Shown piece by piece: positions 23,408-34,422 of a stretch of 57,440 nucleotides of DNA. This DNA is from Lentinula raphanica. Lineage: Eukaryota; Basidiomycota; Agaricomycetes; Agaricales; Omphalotaceae. Positions within the stretch are counted from its first letter, which is position 1; each line of letters starts with the position of its first letter. The notes under the pieces were generated by a model. The model ran no database searches. It was not told where the DNA came from and worked only from the letters and a program-made list of their open reading frames with translations. Made by a program: the position numbers and the translations under genes. The DNA lies in contig JANVFP010000063.1 in NCBI GenBank assembly GCA_027919835.1, positions 1-57,440 of the forward strand, written 5' to 3'.

Positions 23408-25865
23408 ATGTCCGTGCGTCGCAAAAAGTCCAAGGATTCAAAGGCAAAACAGCTCCGAAAATCCAACTCACCAACAGATCAGGCTATGCGCAAATCGTCC
23501 AGCGACGAATCCATGGCAGTTTCCTCCTCCCTTAATACTTCCATTCCTAGAACACCTATTACGTCGCGAACTCCGGTCTCTAGTCGTATGGCTATGCTTG
23601 AAGATGGTGATGAAGAGCTAGAGCTGAATCTGCTGGGTGACGATGAGCGCCGTGAAGCTAGGCAAGGGCTTGGGCGCGATGAGGAGGAGGAGGAGGAGGA
23701 TTTGGCTGACCATGCCAAGCGACCCATCTCCTCCAAAGATAAACGTGCTATGGTGTTACTTTGTGTTCTATGTGAGTATTGCTAGCCCGATCCTCTGTCC
23801 CAGTGAGTGCTCAACGCCACCGTTTTTCTCTAGATCTCATCCAAGGAGTTCCTGTACGTCTTCTGAAATCTCAAACCATCCTGTTGTTAACGAAACTTTC
23901 CTAACAGTTGGGACTTGCGCTTGGTATGGACAATTTCGACTACAACAATCCACGATACTGATTCTGCTCTACAGGTTCTGTTCCATTCTTGTTAAAAGAC
24001 CACCTTTCCTATTCTCAGCTAGCAACCTTCGCTCTTTCAAGCTATCCATATTCGCTCAAACTGCTATGGTCTCCCATCGTTGATTCGATTTTTTCACCCT
24101 ACATCGGACGCCGGAAATCTTGGATTATACCGATGCAACTCACCGTCGGCTCTGTAATGTTATACATCTCGCTTAATGTACAAAGACTCATGGATAATGT
24201 ATGGACGCTTTTTCTCTAGTTCACAACTGTACTAACTCAAACCATCCTAGCCCGAAAATCACGTCAATGAACTCACATTCGTTTTCACGTCGCTCGTTCT
24301 CATCTCAGCCACACAAGACATCGCCGTTGACGGTCTGTGATCTTCAAAAGACGCGTCCTATCTCGAACTTACCCTTTTTAGGCTGGGCTCTAACTCTTCT
24401 ATCGCACGAGAACCTCTCATACGCGTCTACATGTCAGACTATCGGGCTCAATACAGGCTATTTCGCATCCTTCACTGTTTTCCTTGCTTTCAACAGTGTC
24501 GAATTTAGGTCTGCTGGTTTTACTCTTCCATGATGCTTACTTGATCAACACTGAACGTCTCACAGCGAAAAATGGGGTGTACCTCACCTGACGTTGAGCG
24601 GATATCTCAGATTCTGGTCCGTAGTATGCTATATGGTTACGTTCTGGTTGTTGTTTTTCAAGAAAGAGGTGCCGAGTCCTGTTCATATCGACCTTACTTT
24701 CAAATCTGATTCAAGATTTCAGGATAAAGAACCAGCTACTGAAGCTGACTTGAGCATAAAGGGTGTCTACAAAACCATCTGGGCTATATGCAAACTCAAA
24801 CGTGAGCCCTTTCTGGTCTTCTCACAGACAGAAGATCACTCACATCTTCTCCAGATATCCAGTCTCTCATCATCGTACACTTCTTTGGAAAACTTGGATT
24901 TGCTGCCAATGAAGCCGCAACTTCATTGAAGATGGTCGAAAAAGGCTTCAAGCGTGAGGAACTGGCTATTGCGGTCCTCATCGACTTTCCTTTCCAAATC
25001 ATCGGTGGATATCTTGCTGCCAGCTGGTCTCGGGGTGACCGACCTTTACGTCCGTGGATTTGGGCTTTCTGGCCTCGTCTTGGTTTTGGCTTGATGGCCA
25101 CGTTCATTGTGTACTATTTCCCGAAACCGCCCATCTCCACTGGATTCTTTGTGTTCCTGATCATCCATACTGTGCTATCCTCGTTCTCTTCGTGAGTGTA
25201 CAATATCGCGTCTGCGTGAGATTGTTCGCTGATATCTTCTTTATAGAACCGTTCAATTCGTAGGTATCTCGGCATTCCACACGCGTATATCTGATCCCCT
25301 TATCGGAGGGACGTATATGACGGTAAGCGTTCCTGGTCGACACTGTCCTCGCATCGTTGATCTTTGCTGTGCAGTTACTGAATACTTTCACCAATCTGGG
25401 AGGAACGTGGCCCAAGTGGTTCATTCTCAAAGGTATCCACAACGTTACGCCTGAAATAATGTCAGTTCTTGAACCCTCTTACCCTAGGTGTTGATGCATT
25501 CAGCGTCGCCATTTGTAAAGTCACAGAAGCTGGGACAGAGCTCGCTGTTCAAGGTATGGCATATCCCCTTGTCTTGATTTTCTCTCTTATCAACGCCGAT
25601 CGGTTACAGCCTCTGAATGTGTATCCGAACATGGTCAAGCGACTTGCAGAGAAATTGGGGGAACCTGTGTGACAGAAACCGATGGATACTATATTATATC
25701 TGCGGCTTGCTTTATATTTGGGATAGTCTTCTTGGTTGCGTACATCATTCCCACTGCAAAGAAACTGCAAGGTTCGTTTTTCATTATTTGGTTTTCTGTC
25801 GTGTCTCCTGATGCTGATGGTTTGCAGAGCTGCCGCCTCTCGCCTGGAGGGTAAAGCTTTCATAG
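23408..25865 (+). CDS. acetyl-CoA transporter family protein (SLC33A1/Acatn type)
   Basis: SLC33/Acatn proteins are multi-pass carriers, best known for moving acetyl-CoA into the ER/Golgi lumen. The start MSVRRKKSKDSKAK opens a charged cytoplasmic N-terminus of about 115 residues with a Glu/Asp run. A multi-exon membrane part follows. Signature blocks in order are LIQGVPLGLALGSVPFLLKD, SYSQLATFALSSYPYSLKLL, WSPIVDSIF, IGRRKSWI, SATQDIAVDGWALTLL, QTIGLNTGYFASF and FGKLGFAANEA. Then come QIIGGYLAASWSRGDRPL, GISAFHTRISDPLIGGTYMT and NLGGTWPKW. A Cys-containing stretch precedes a last helix, and the protein ends AWRVKLS with TAG at 25863. At least nine short introns interrupt it. I saw no frame break, though internal exon ends were not all fixed. 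Confidence 0.9.
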
Positions 25866-26247
25866 GGGTTGTAAGTAGTTAATGTTATTAATTATGAATG
25901 GTTTCGTGGAAGGGAAACCCAGTTCAACTCTTGCATGTTCGCGGCAACTGCCTGCAATCAGAGTCGAAGGCACTACAAAGTCCGAACACTTGTCCTTAAG
26001 TACCCTAATAAGTAATTGGATAGGATTATGATTTGAGCGGCCCAAGCGATGCCTCCAGTACAGTAGTCCCACGGGCTTCATGCTAAAGCAAAAGCGTTGT
26101 GTATTATCCTGGAAATGTTTCATGTCAAAAGAACTTGTCTCTTCATTATATACAGTGATAGATACAGGGTTGATTAGGTTCAGAAGCAGCTGAATACCGA
26201 GAGGGCTTCGACGAATGTTCCAAGATAACAAGAAAATCGACAGCTGA
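25866..26247. other. convergent 3' intergenic region
   Basis: It lies between the ends of the transporter (+) and the DUF262 gene (-). No gene seen; presumably two 3' UTRs and terminators. Confidence 0.4.
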
Positions 26248-28672
26248 TCATTTCGAGCCTGCCGTCATTGACTCTGGTGCCATCGACTGCGATTGTAGGT
26301 TCACTTCGGACCCGGCCTGAGTCGTAGGTTGTCGATCCACTGGTGCCTGCTGGACATGCGTGTTTTTTGAGGTCTCTCCATGCAACTGTCCCATAGTATC
26401 CATGCTCAATGCTGGACCGCTGCCGTGACTGTCGTCAAGATACTTCAGATCAGGCGAGTATCGCAATGTTCCTACAGCATCTGCATTGCTAGTTGCGCTG
26501 CTAGACGGCGAGCTTGAGAGGATTGTAGAACTGGTTGAGGGAGTGGGTGTCGCCATGATAGGCGTCGACGGAGGCGGTTGGAATTGAGCCGAGGTCGCAT
26601 GCGCGTGTGGTGCGTACGATGAGAGGAAAGGTCCTGGATATCTGAATCCCGGTTGCCCTGTCAGAGCCTGAAAAATTTGTTGCTGTTGTTGCGGAGCACT
26701 CAAGCTCATCAGAGGTGTATACTGAGGAGCTGGACCGAACGTTGTGGTAGGTTCCCCGGAAGGCGAGAACGTGAGTAAATAAGTGTTCGCAAGAGCGTTT
26801 GAACCGATTGGTGTAGATAGTGCAGGATTTTCGGTCGTCGAGCGCTTTGCGGCATGCTCGTCAATATTTGCTACATCACGTTTGCGTTTCCTCGGTGTGC
26901 GGCTCGGAGTGTTTGAAGAAGAAGGCGTTGTATCGACGGTCACTGGTGCAGGATTGGTCAACTCGGCGATGGAAAGTGCGTGCGAGGCAGACTTTTGATA
27001 AGCTTTGACAAAATTGATGATCGTTTTTCCAACTCGGTCGTTCAAGCGAATATCTTTGTGTTCACGTCGGACTTCTCGACGTAATTGTGTGAACGCAGCA
27101 GAGAGTTCGGCTGGAGTGAGTTTTTCATCAGTGGGCAGGATTGTGGAGTGCGCATAGATCAGCACTATGACACCGATTATCTCCACAGGAGATACCTGGA
27201 TCAGGATGTTAGAACTTGAAGGAATCCTCGGGCCAGCAACATACACACCTTAGTGTACATCGAAAACGGCGCAGAATATTCTTGGTGAGAGGTGAGCTGA
27301 ACCAACGTAGCAAACGTTCCTTTGACGGCACTTGAGAATTCGTCCGGGATGGCTTCGTCATTTTCTTCTAACCATCGTTCGACTTGAGATAACGTGCCTG
27401 CACTTTTGATAGACTGTTCCCCGTCTTTGTCCCACTTCCACATGACAAATACAGATTGTGCCAGACATCGAAAGTCTGCACCTCGTGTACGTTCCCAGCG
27501 GAACGAAGGAGCTGCGAGGCCTTCTTTAGTCACATATGACTCTTTCAACTCGTTGATGAACTTGGATCGACGAGTATGCAAAACTCGAAGCTTCTCAGCG
27601 GAGGAAAGTGCGACTCCAAGTTGAACACGCTGTGAAGATGTTGAAAAGAAAGTGTGAGCGGAGAACGAAGGCTTACTCGGAAAATTTCTCTCTCCCCGTC
27701 TTCATCCAGTTCATCATATTCTGTACATTTTATCTGCTTGTTGATAAAACTCTGTCTGATATGCTCAGGAAGCAGGTATTTCGTGTTCTTTGAGGATGAA
27801 GTTTCATTGGCTTTGAACCACCAGCTCTTTAATGTTTCACTGTAGCTTCATTAATAGCAGAACTGGACCTGAAGCGCTAGGAGACTTACGGATGTTTGAC
27901 TTTTTGAGCATAATCAACTTCAGTGCGAATGAGCGCATGATACAGACTGGGCACATACGCGGGATCTATGATAATGGGGAGCCATCAGTACCTTTAGCTC
28001 TGAATGTGGGTCAATATGACTTACTATTCCATCCATGAAACTTGAAAATTGTTCAACAGTTGTTATATGCACGTGTCAGTGATTGATACTCACAGTTGGA
28101 TACTCGTCAGTCGCTGTTTGCCATCGAGGCATACTTTCCGGGACTCGTTGTCATTCTCGTCATAGATCACAGCTGAAAATATGGTGAATGATTAACTTCC
28201 ACACATCATCTGAGGTTCTGAAATCTGCTAACTCACAAAAGATGAGAGGAGGCATGTAGTGGTTAGTGAAAATAGTGTCGATGAGCATCATTTGCTTGTC
28301 TGCCTTCCACACGACATCTGTGAGTTGAAAATTCACGATCAACATATATCTTGAAGTAGCGTTGAGATCAGAATACCTCTCTGGTATTCAGGTTCCACAT
28401 CAATAAAACCTCTCTTCATATCTTCTATGCCCGAATTCAATAGGAGTGAATACTCGAGTATGTACAACCTCACCATATAAGCTACGCACAGAGTACGTCG
28501 TATCTCGTGGGCGTTTGAGGGCCCTTGGCATTTCGAATTCGACGACATTTGCAGCCGATCGTGCTGGAGTGTCTCTCGAGGAGCGCTGCGAGGGCTGGGG
28601 ATCCTCAACTTTTGGAATAGAGCCTGACTCTGCGCACATCAGGTAGCCTTGTGCTTGAGATCTCTGTAGCAT
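26248..28672 (-). CDS. DUF262 (GmrSD/ParB N-terminal-like) nuclear-type protein
   Basis: The N-terminus (from ATG at 28672; MLQRSQAQGYLMCAESGS) is disordered. Exons then join as YSVRSLYEDMKRGFIDVEPE, YQRDVVWKADKQMMLID and TNHYMPPLIF. Next comes KVCLDGKQRLTSIQ with the DGKQR motif that defines DUF262 domains, then DGEREIFRRVQLGVALSSAE and RTRGADFRCLAQSVFVMWKW. The C-terminal half has PSRTPRKRKR (likely nuclear signal) and a low-complexity Gln/Ser/Pro/Thr tail, stop at 26248. In bacteria DUF262 is the nucleotide-binding half of GmrSD-type modification-dependent restriction enzymes and of DNA sulfur-modification systems. This protein lacks a DUF1524/HNH nuclease half. Such solo DUF262 proteins are common in Agaricomycetes and have no known role that I can state. 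Confidence 0.82.
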
Positions 28673-29267
28673 TAGGTGTCAGTCAGATCACAACTTGAAT
28701 GCAGAGGCGAAGCGGAGAAAGCAAATGAAGGCAGAAATACTTAATGATACAAATCTGGGTGAAACCTGTGAAGGAACTGACCTGTATATTGAAGAGGCAC
28801 ATTATAGCTTTGTTATAGCTTATGATCGGATACAACAGAAACATGCAGATAATTACCTTGAAGTTGGATTGAAGATCTGGGGGTGAAAAAAAAGAAGAAA
28901 AAAAGAGAATAAACAATGAGTGTGAGAATTTGAGTTATATTACTCAGACTGGAGAATCTGAGATTTTTTTCAAGCGGAGTTTTAATTATGTCTACGGCAT
29001 ACACTGGCAGTATAGAAATCCATGAGATTTCGTTTTCCCACCACTGTAGTCTGTAGGATATGTTTTTTCCAGTCTGAGTCTCTACACACTGCATGCACGA
29101 CTAAATAAGTGGTCCAAAACTATATTGAACTTATTTTGAATTCTCAAATAATGGGAAAATCCTAAGTAGCCCCACATATGGTAAAACATATTTTAAACAT
29201 ATTTTAAAAAATGACCATATATGTAAATTTATGGTCAACTTTTGGTAGAAAATCTAAATATGTTTAC
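28673..29267. other. AT-rich intergenic region
   Basis: Nearly 600 bp with no gene. It has an A-rich run near 28887-28910 and a short repeated ACATATTTTAAA near 29190. Confidence 0.4.
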
Positions 29268-29373
29268 TCCAGCCTCGTCTATCAATGAGCTGATGAAAAC
29301 CAAGGAACATAACAAACTGTGGGTTGGGTAGGGTACCGAGCGTCAGCTCGGCAAAGCGCTGGAGAAACGCCGC
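29268..29373 (+). repeat. 106-bp direct repeat, copy 1
   Basis: Identical for 106 bp to 29686-29791. It starts TCCAGCCTCGTCTATCAATG and ends GGAGAAACGCCGC. No coding sense was recognised. Confidence 0.85.
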
Positions 29374-29486
29374 CGGGAGGGCAGGCTCCGCTTGTTTGCA
29401 ATGTTCCTCAGTGAATGCCCATGGTATAACAAAAATAACGACCGATATCATTAGATGCCAATTATGATAAATCATCCACAAGCATT

Positions 29487-29931
29487 AAAAGTTGCAAATC
29501 GGGGGGAAGTAGTGGCGGGTGGGTGAGAATAAAGTAAGAGGTAGATATCTGTAGCGAACGAGAGCTGTTTCGACGGAGCTGTCTGTTGAGGTTAAGAAAT
29601 GAAGTATGAACCGTGTGAACTACGGAACTGCTCCTTTTGCCGCTCGGCTGGACGTTGATGCTAGTATTCTAGCATCTTAACTAATTCCAGCCTCGTCTAT
29701 CAATGAGCTGATGAAAACCAAGGAACATAACAAACTGTGGGTTGGGTAGGGTACCGAGCGTCAGCTCGGCAAAGCGCTGGAGAAACGCCGCTCACCCATC
29801 AAGTTACACTTGTGGCGTTTCTCTCGCCACTCACCCAACCCTAGTGTGACTTGACCGTTCGCCTGTCGCTCGTGTCGCTGGGCCTACTATGGTCCGTCGG
29901 GATTTGCTCTGCAGCGGGATTTGCAACTTTT
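29487..29931. mobile_element. possible small inverted-repeat element containing repeat copy 2
   Basis: A 14-bp sequence AAAAGTTGCAAATC at 29487 is repeated inverted (GATTTGCAACTTTT) at 29918-29931, defining a 445-bp unit without ORF. No clear target duplication was seen. It contains the second copy of the 106-bp repeat and a hairpin of GAGAAACGCC with GGCGTTTCTC (29780-29823). A non-autonomous element is one reading; chance inverted repeats cannot be excluded. Confidence 0.4.
29686..29791 (+). repeat. 106-bp direct repeat, copy 2
   Basis: Exact copy of 29268-29373; flanking sequences differ, so the duplicated unit is precisely 106 bp. Confidence 0.85.
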
Positions 29932-30367
29932 CTAAAAATTGTAGATAGTGTTATGTAGCCTCAATCAGAGCCTTTGATGATTTTTTTGAAGGTTATACTA
30001 TGAGATATCTTCCTTCTGAGACACATATATATAGCATAGTGTATGGATAGTAAGTACGACAAGAGGAACTTCAACAGTCAGTGGTGTGACTTGGACATCA
30101 ACTCTCCAGGAACGCGTGAACGACGTATAGAAATATCAAAGAAAAAACCTGCAACAGTATGATTAGGTTCCAAAGGCTCAAGCTGTGAAATTTGGATGTA
30201 CTTGAGAAAGCATGAGGCAGACAATGAAGGAAGCAGTATCCAGAGTGGTGTCAGACGTGACAATGAGCACCGGCTACATACTCGGCAGCACAAACTGAAC
30301 GGCATCGCACGGCATCAGTCTAACTTGGACTTCAGCAGTCAAAGATGCAACACGTTCTCCACCAACG

Positions 30368-32280
30368 ATGACCAGACCCAAATCCTTCCCACAGAAAAAG
30401 CTCCCGAAAGGATCACGAACCATAGACGAAGCAACCGAAGAACGTATCGAGAAGGCGCGAGAAGATTTCTTGAATACTACAAAATTCAAAAGTCAGAAGG
30501 CGGCGGCAGCACACTACCAAATTCCTTACCACTCGTTTCTTCGATGCCTGAAAGGCCAATCTCTTCCACGGAAACAGGCACATGAAAGTCAATCCCTGCT
30601 GACAGACCCTGAGGAGAAAACACTGCTTGAATGGATGCAGTACCTCGCATTCTCCGGTCTTCCCTTGAACAAGCGCACTCTTCGTCCAAAGGTCCAAGCC
30701 ATAATGGAAGCAAAAGGAAGGCAGGTTTCAGACCGTATGGTCTCTCGTAGTTGGATTCGGAAGTTCCAGAAGAGGCACAAAGATGTATTGAAATCGGCAC
30801 GAGGGAGTGGTTTAGATCCTAAACGGGCACAGGCGTTCAATGCTGCAACCGTTAATCGATACTTCGAGATCCTGGATGGCTTGATACGAGACAATGACAT
30901 ACCTTGGTGCAACATATACAATATGGATGAGAAAGGTGTGCAGCTCGGAGGAGGACGGAAGAACTCACAGGAAAAGTACTTCTTCGACCGCCAGGATACA
31001 GCCATGTACCGACAGCACAGTGACAACTTGGAGCTCGTCACCATCATCGACTCGGTATGCGCAGACGAAACAGCCGAAATCTTTCCTGCGTTTGTGTTTG
31101 CTGGAGCGACGAAATTTAGTGAGTGGATGGAAGTTGACAACCGTATCCTGTGAGTTCATTTGTCAGTGGTTGTGAATAGCTCTAATAGATCTTACAAAGG
31201 ATCGCAAATTCAGATACTGGCTGGACAGATGATGAGGTCGGATTCCAGTGGTTCAAACAGTGCTTTGTACCGCAATCGAAGGAACGAAATGCTTCGGGCA
31301 AACCTATCCTGCTCCTATACGATGGTCATAAGTCTCATATGAATATCGAATGGGTTAATCTTGCACTTGCAAATAATATTCACCTTTTGTGTTTGCCTCC
31401 TCATACTACCCATCGTCTTCAGCCCCTTGATGTCGGTTGCTTTGGTCCGCTTTCGTCTGCCTGGTTCAATCGATGTGATGCGATCCTATCCGAGACTGGA
31501 CTGCCAATGGAACTCCGAGATGTGGTGAAAGAGTACTGGGAAGCATGAAAGATTTCGTTCAAAGAAAAAACGATTCGAGAGGCCTGGAAGAAATCAGGAA
31601 TACGGCCACTCAATCCTGGCATCTTTACTGAGGCGGATTACGCACCTAGTAGAACTTCATCCACAAAAGCACAGCTTCCCAAATCCTTCCCTCGTCGTCT
31701 CCCACGAGCACCCGATGCGTCTTCAGATGATGCTGTCTTCGATGGGATGGAGCTGATACAAATGAGAGGTGAAGAGATGAGAGATGGAGACGAGGAGCAG
31801 GACAACAGTGGTTCCAGTGATGACTCGAGCACATGCTCTGAGAATTCTGATCTGGATGACACGGACTTCTCCGCCAGCAGCTCTGACGAATCAGACACTG
31901 CCCGCAGGTCTGAGTCAGACAATGATCATTCAGAAACTGAATTGACACCTCGAGCTTCTCCCGCACCTCTCACTGCCACATCAAACATGTGTTCTCCCAC
32001 ATCATTGTCTGCAATGCCCACAACCCACTTTACACCATATTCTTCGACTCTCACACGTATCACTCGCCGAAAGTCTCGACTCTCCCAGACACCACAGACA
32101 CCAACCTCACCAACCTCAAAAGTGGCCAGCTTTTCTCGCCGTCTTTCTCTTCAAGAATTAGAAATGCATAGGCGTCTGGCCGATCTTGAACGCAAAAACA
32201 CAATCTTGAGAGCTGAACGAGATTCATCGCAAGTTCATGCGGTCATAGCTGCGCAGGAGGCCTCTGTCTGGAGGCATCGG
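30368..32280 (+). pseudogene. pogo/Tigger-type DDE transposase, one in-frame stop, 3' end cut by an LTR
   Basis: The ORF starts MTRPKSFPQKKLPKGSRTID. It has a helix-turn-helix (KSQKAAAAHYQIPYHSFLRC), a CENP-B-like second DNA-binding domain (LLTDPEEKTLLEWMQYLAFS) and a DDE_1 catalytic core: IYNMDEKGVQLG (first D), LLYDGHKSH (second D) and HRLQPLDVGCFGPL (third D). A 50-nt intron (31150-31199) joins RIL to IANSDTGWTDDEVG in frame. After KEYWEA comes TGA (31546-31548), and the same frame continues KISFKEKTIREAWKKSGIRP, so the stop probably replaces CGA (Arg). An acidic Ser-rich tail and a coiled segment (LADLERKNTILRAERD) follow until an LTR begins at 32281. All catalytic residues are present, so loss is recent. 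Confidence 0.88.
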
Positions 32281-33981
32281 TGTTGCGCGGTTTTTCCGCG
32301 CAGGCGTGCAATGATCAAAAAGATCAACTTAGACCGTTGCATAGTATCAATAAGGACTGTAGTGAGCCCGAACTAGCAGTCAAACTTGTATCAGTATAAG
32401 CTAGGATACAGATCCTTTGGCAGGATCAGCCATGAATATCCACTTAGAGCTATTGCTCGCACCCTTGGTCGGGGATCCTTCAAGAATGCTGACTACTGGT
32501 ACGAGCACACCAAGGGAATATCGACTTAGTATCAAGATCTGCCGGATCGGCACAACTGAGTTTGGTACTTGGCTGTGATGACGGAAATTTCACTTGATCT
32601 AGCAGATCAGACACGATGAGAGCCTATCCGGACGAGTTACCACACGGAAACCCTACGCAAAGTAGCGGAAACCGTCGGAAACGTGATGATCTAGCATTTC
32701 CGTGGCAGTACGGGTGAAACCCGCAGCGGAAACACGCATATGTTCAAGTTCTAAACTGGGATATAGCGTATGCTATGTACAGCTTTGACCAGCACTCACG
32801 GAAACGCGCGGAAACCTACGGAAAACACTTCTGAAGCATTTATCTTCGTTGCCCGCTCCAGAACACCAGGCTATATGCATACCGTTCGAAAGCTACGGAC
32901 CAGACCTACCTGATCCGCGAGATCAACCGCTGTTACGAGTCTATCTCATTAACTTGGGAAGACCACTACCATTCCGCGGAAGCAAATTCGTCGGAAACAC
33001 TTGAGCAACACAGGCAGGAGCCGCTCTGACGAGTTAGGCACCCTAGCATGTGGAGGCCGCACAGACCATGGTCGGAACTTGCTTGGTCTTCTAGATCTGG
33101 CGAAAGTACGACGAAATACGGACAAGTTTCATCTTTTTCTCTGTTTTCTTTACTATTTCCTTGCGTGTTTGTATCGTTTCAGTCATATTTTACTATTTAA
33201 GTGTATATTATCGGACTCCGTCCGTAGAAATAGCTAGATCTACTAGATCAAGGACAAATACGGGTATTGGACTTTTCGTAGCGTACTTAAAGACCTGTAT
33301 CCGCACAAATGAAATAAGTTTCGCGCCCAGATCTCTCTGAACTGGTAATCCTTTTCATCCATACGTGGGAGTAAAGGCTTCTAAGCCGTACCGGACCTTG
33401 CAGATTAAGTGTGTTACTTCATCGCGATAAGCCCGACTTTTGAGTGGTTTGACTTGGTGTCTGTCACTTGCTAGTTGAAGGTAGACTCCGTTCCGGAGAT
33501 ACAGAGGACTTGGTCTCAGGTTGTGCCGAGTGAACGTGCAGAGTTTTGGTGGCTCTGTTCAAGTTGACACGTAGTGATTGGTGATCTGCGTGATCTTCGA
33601 GGTTTTACTGAGAATAGTGATCAGTACTGCTTCACCCGGGAGCGGAATCGATTGGTCTACCATAACGTCTGGTACCCCGTTGCTTTCCGAGCCTAAAAAC
33701 CCTTATCCGAGTGGAAGCCACTCAAAACAAACCCCTTAGTCCAGATCTTACGACTGGTATATCCGTGTCACTTCGTTCTGCTGACCAGTATTGCTGATCT
33801 AAAAGATCTTACAAGACTGTGTTCGACTTGAGATATAAGATAGTGCGGAATCTCTGACAACGCCCCACACCTCGCTATAAATACAATTTGATTGACGAAT
33901 CCGTGAAGTCGTACTCTGTGTTCGTGCTAAGTGACCTGTCATAAGGCATTATACTAAGAACCGACTTTATACCTCGTTATC
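32281..33981 (+). repeat. LTR (left copy), about 1.7 kb
   Basis: The LTR begins TGTTGCGCGGTTTTTCCGCG. The start is fixed by the same sequence at two other sites, one preceded on its own strand by a polypurine tract (47183-47198). The end is inferred from a putative primer-binding site at 33982. A TATAAATA box lies at 33876, so transcription probably starts near 33905. The LTR holds seven GATC-N5-GATC motifs and several GGAAAC/GTTTCC words. Confidence 0.75.
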
Positions 33982-34000
33982 TGGAGCCCACCGCGAGGGG
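33982..34000 (+). other. putative primer-binding site
   Basis: TGGAGCCCACCGCGAGGGG starts with TGG, as a site pairing with a tRNA 3' CCA end would. It stands just before the gag frame; its mirror copy is at 44565-44583. The tRNA was not identified. Confidence 0.45.
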
Positions 34001-34422
34001 TGGAATCTATATTTTGGTCGAACTCGAGAGATCTTCTTGATTTCTCAAAACTACTGCCTTTGATCGAACTTATTTGATCATTAAAAATAGCTCCAAGAGC
34101 TACTCGGACTTCGAAGAACGCGGGCTCAGCAGATTTCTTTGATCCAGCGATACAAGCTTCAGATCAGCGAAAGCGCGCAACAAAGAAACCCTCTGTACCT
34201 GTTTACGATCCGAGAAACCTCGGAAGAGCGAGTACAAGCAATCCAGATAACGGGAGAGCTCCTAGACCATCTTCGGAACAACCAGTAACGAAGAGATCTA
34301 ACGTAGTGCCAGGAAACGGTAGACAGAAGGCAGCTACTGTTGGACCAGATCCGCAATCTAGTTCAGATCCTACATTACAACCCGAACCATTTGATTTGAT
34401 ACGACTGTTTTTACCCAACAAT

